64,000 nt of DNA from Paenibacillaceae bacterium GAS479 (GTDB lineage: Bacteria; Bacillota; Bacilli; Paenibacillales; Paenibacillaceae), in the NCBI GenBank assembly GCA_900105225.1, contig LT629764.1, positions 3,055,501 to 3,119,500 of the forward strand, given 5' to 3'. The translations under genes were made by a program, and so were the position numbers. The notes below the pieces were generated by a model. The model was not told where the DNA came from and made no database searches. It was given only the letters and a program-made list of their open reading frames with translations. Shown here one piece after another: positions 62,041 to 64,000 of this stretch. Position 1 is the stretch's first letter, and each line of letters opens with the position of its first letter.

Positions 62041-63021
62041 ATGATTTTTACCCGGGAAAAGCTTGAGCATAAGCAAATACCGCTTTATGTCGCGGCGTTG
62101 CTAATTGGGGCAGGGGTCGGCCTCTTGTGGCCTGGGCAGGGCTCTATTCTGGAAAACAGCATCTCCATTTTGCTTGCGTTGATGTTATACGGCATGTTTA
62201 CGCAAATTCCTTTCCTCCAACTTAGGAGGATCATGGACAACAAACGTTTCGTCGCGGCGCTGCTGCTCGTCAACTTCGTGGCGGTCCCAATACTCGTTTG
62301 GCTGTTGACCCGCTTTCTGCCGGAGCATCCGCCCGTGCTGCTTGGAGTTTATTTGGTGCTGCTTGCTCCGTGCATTGATTATGTCATCGTGTTCACTCAG
62401 CTTGGCAAAGGCGACGAGAAGCTAATGCTGGCTGCCACACCGCTGCTTTTTATCGCCCAGCTTGTCCTGCTTCCGCTATACCTATGGATGTTATTAGGAG
62501 CCGAGGCGGCTCAAGTGGTGGAGGCAGGTCCTTTTGTGGAGGCGTTTCTCATGTTGATCGCTGTGCCGCTTGTCCTTGCCGTGTTCACCCAGCTTTGGGC
62601 AAAATATCGCAAAAGCGGTGAGCAGCTATTGAATGCATCCGCTTGGCTGCCTGTTCCGTTCATGGCTTTAGCACTCTTTGTCATAATGGCTTCGCAGATT
62701 GGCAAGACAGCGGACCACTTGGACGCCATCGCACCGGTCATCCCGGTTTATGTCGCCTTTATGATTTTAAGTCCTGCACTGGCCTATGCGGCAAGTCGCC
62801 TGTTTCGGCTGGACGCCGGAGCGAGCCGGGCGCTTGCCTTCAGTGCCGGAACAAGAAATTCGCTGGTCGTCCTGCCGCTTGCCTTCGCTCTTCCGGATGA
62901 GGCGGCAGTAATAGCGGCAGCGGCAATTGTTACGCAGACCATTGTTGAGCTTGCAGGTGAGCTGGTTTATATCCGTATCCTGCCCCGCCTGTTCAAGGGG
63001 CAAGAACGGTCCCTTCGCTGA
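62041..63021 (+). CDS. Arsenite/bile-acid:sodium symporter superfamily (ACR3/SBF) transporter
   Basis: 326 residues, about ten membrane helices. Typical stretches: IPLYVAALLIGAGVGLLWPG, NFVAVPILVWLLTRFLP, LLAPCIDYVIVFTQLGKGD and ALAFSAGTRNSLVVLPLAFALP. The APCIDYVIVFTQ segment with a Cys in the pore helix resembles ACR3-type arsenite carriers, but no arsR or arsC is adjacent, so the substrate is uncertain. Confidence 0.9.
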   Translation: MIFTREKLEHKQIPLYVAALLIGAGVGLLWPGQGSILENSISILLALMLYGMFTQIPFLQLRRIMDNKRFVAALLLVNFVAVPILVWLLTRFLPEHPPVLLGVYLVLLAPCIDYVIVFTQLGKGDEKLMLAATPLLFIAQLVLLPLYLWMLLGAEAAQVVEAGPFVEAFLMLIAVPLVLAVFTQLWAKYRKSGEQLLNASAWLPVPFMALALFVIMASQIGKTADHLDAIAPVIPVYVAFMILSPALAYAASRLFRLDAGASRALAFSAGTRNSLVVLPLAFALPDEAAVIAAAAIVTQTIVELAGELVYIRILPRLFKGQERSLR

Positions 63022-63110
63022 CTGATGGCGTTGGCATTGGCGTTGGCATTGCAATGACTCGCCCTGTAACCAAGATCGATATTTTGATAGAATAGAATAA
63101 CGTCCGGAAG

Positions 63111-63145
63111 GCCGGGTGCCCGCGCTCTGCGCGGCGCCTGGCTTT
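63111..63145 (+). terminator. GC-rich hairpin after the transporter
   Basis: GCCGGGTGCCCGCG can pair with CGCGGCGCCTGGC (imperfect) and is followed by TTTT. Confidence 0.5.
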
Positions 63146-63151
63146 TCGCTT

Positions 63152-63200
63152 ATTTCAGGGCTCTTGCAGCCCTTTATATTTCAGGGTTTGCAGCCCTTTA
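63152..63200 (+). repeat. 23-26-bp direct repeat upstream of the AraC gene
   Basis: ATTTCAGGGCTCTTGCAGCC (63152) recurs at 63178 as ATTTCAGGGTTTGCAGCC, each followed by CTTTA; each copy can form a short AGGGCT/AGCCCT hairpin. It could be an operator or attenuation site for the next gene. Confidence 0.6.
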
Positions 63201-63218
63201 GGCAGGAGAGAACGCAAC

Positions 63219-64000
63219 ATGCAGGATATGCCCGTCATGACTTTCCGTTGTCCGCCGCTGCCTTTTTTGGTGGACGCGGGACGGAGGGCTTACGAAATTG
63301 GAGAGCAGCATCCCAGCCGAGTCGATCTCGGGGTATTTGAGCTGCTGTACATACGCAAAGGACAGCTACGGGTTAGGGAAGAGGAACGCCTTTGGACGGT
63401 GGAAGCAGGCCAAGCACTGCTGCTTCGACCTGCCGGAGCGCGTTGGAGCGGAGGAACCTGCCTGGAGCCGGTTGAGTTTGATCTGGTGCAATTCCAGAAC
63501 TCCGGAGCTTGGGAAGAGACAGCGGCTGGCAGCGAATCTACGCTGCTGGGTGACCATTTTACGCATACGATTCGGTTGCCCCGATTGATCGATGTCCCAA
63601 ACGCAGGCGAGGCATTCGAGCAGCTTACCGAGGCCGCGGCTGATTCTGGGCCGGACGGCTTCTGGCTTCGCCAGCAGCGCTTCGCCGAGCTGCTGCGCAT
63701 TCTTGAAGCTGCCGGACGCGAAGGAGCGCAAGGTGCGGCTGCCGCTTCAGTTGCGGAGCAGGCTGCGGCCTATATGAAGCGGCATTTCCGTGAGTCTGCG
63801 AGCAATGCAGAGCTGGCTGAGGCGCTCGGCTTCCATGCGGTTTATATAGCTCGCTGCATGGTTGAGGTGTTCGGTTGTACGCCGCAGCAGTACCTGCTGT
63901 ATTACCGGCTGGACCGGGCTAAGCTGCTACTGCTGTCCACCGATTGGCCCATTGCGCAGGTTGCGGAGGCATGCGGTTTCCGTCAGCTGCCGCATTTTAC
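63219..64000 (+). CDS. AraC family transcriptional regulator (partial)
   Basis: ATG at 63219 with AGGAGAG upstream; 260 codons to the window edge with no stop. The N-terminal cupin-like half (GVFELLYIRKGQLRVREEER, then WTVEAGQALLLRPAGARWSGG) is an AraC ligand domain. The C-terminal half has the first helix-turn-helix (AEQAAAYMKRHFRESASNAE, then LAEALGFHAVYIARC) and the linker TPQQYLLYYRLDRAKLLL. The second helix-turn-helix (PIAQVAEACGFRQLPHF) is running off the edge. Confidence 0.93.
   Translation, partial: MQDMPVMTFRCPPLPFLVDAGRRAYEIGEQHPSRVDLGVFELLYIRKGQLRVREEERLWTVEAGQALLLRPAGARWSGGTCLEPVEFDLVQFQNSGAWEETAAGSESTLLGDHFTHTIRLPRLIDVPNAGEAFEQLTEAAADSGPDGFWLRQQRFAELLRILEAAGREGAQGAAAASVAEQAAAYMKRHFRESASNAELAEALGFHAVYIARCMVEVFGCTPQQYLLYYRLDRAKLLLLSTDWPIAQVAEACGFRQLPHF

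Overview
The window looks like the chromosome of a Gram-positive, endospore-former-type Firmicute of the Paenibacillaceae (Paenibacillus/Cohnella-like). The evidence is moderately high GC, strong AGGAGG ribosome sites, frequent TTG/GTG starts, and a Bacillus-like set of genes (ftsEX-ctp-minJ, prsA, ccpN with a PPDK regulator, paired deoxynucleoside kinases) at higher GC than Bacillus. This is inferred from reading, not from a database search. The content is mostly core or housekeeping. There is one complete IS1182-type insertion sequence and an unusually rich set of intergenic repeats.

Layout. 1-8.4 kb: a cut-off VanW protein, a FAD/Rieske oxidoreductase, an ECF sigma factor with a DUF4179 anti-sigma, the IS and an acetyltransferase. 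9.6-16.3 kb: a division and wall module (ftsE, ftsX, an M23 hydrolase activator, an orphan MNT antitoxin with a stump of its HEPN partner, a CtpA protease, a MinJ-like protein). 16.4-25.8 kb: a CLC-F-like transporter ending in a 12-copy array of 51-bp repeats, then a PrsA-like foldase, hydrolase, VanY peptidase, TrxR-like oxidoreductase, an SDR gene broken by an amber codon, a GNAT and a mutarotase. 25.9-43.6 kb: HD-GYP, two aldo/keto reductases, two histidine kinases without regulators, a universal stress protein, tRNA-Thr, a tyrosinase-like protein, transporters and a lipid-type glycosyltransferase. 44.4-51.4 kb: a gluconeogenesis cluster (glpX, gapB, an SR1P-like peptide, ppdK, ccpN, the PPDK regulatory kinase). 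51.6-55.5 kb: a nuclease-fold/winged-helix protein, a second 51-bp array (18 copies) and ilvA. 55.6-64 kb: a Fur-type promoter before a propeller protein and flavodoxin, dGK/dCK, an RsgA paralogue preceded by a leader-peptide/terminator region, a decayed serine hydrolase, a DUF3817 protein, an SBF/ACR3-type transporter and a cut-off AraC regulator.

How genes work together. FtsEX would gate the secreted coiled-coil M23 protein, with CtpA and MinJ adding wall proteolysis and division-site control. In the gluconeogenic block GlpX and GapB run the two irreversible upward steps, PPDK makes PEP, CcpN should repress the block on sugar, and the downstream kinase switches PPDK on and off.

The most unusual signal is a family of strictly 51-bp tandem repeats at two loci 34 kb apart. 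The stem of its hairpin is kept paired by compensating changes between copies. A separate 2+2 inverted-box element of about 190 bp occurs three times. Other points worth checking are an apparent ATC start codon on ccpN, an SR1P-like peptide inside the gluconeogenic operon, and several small broken genes.
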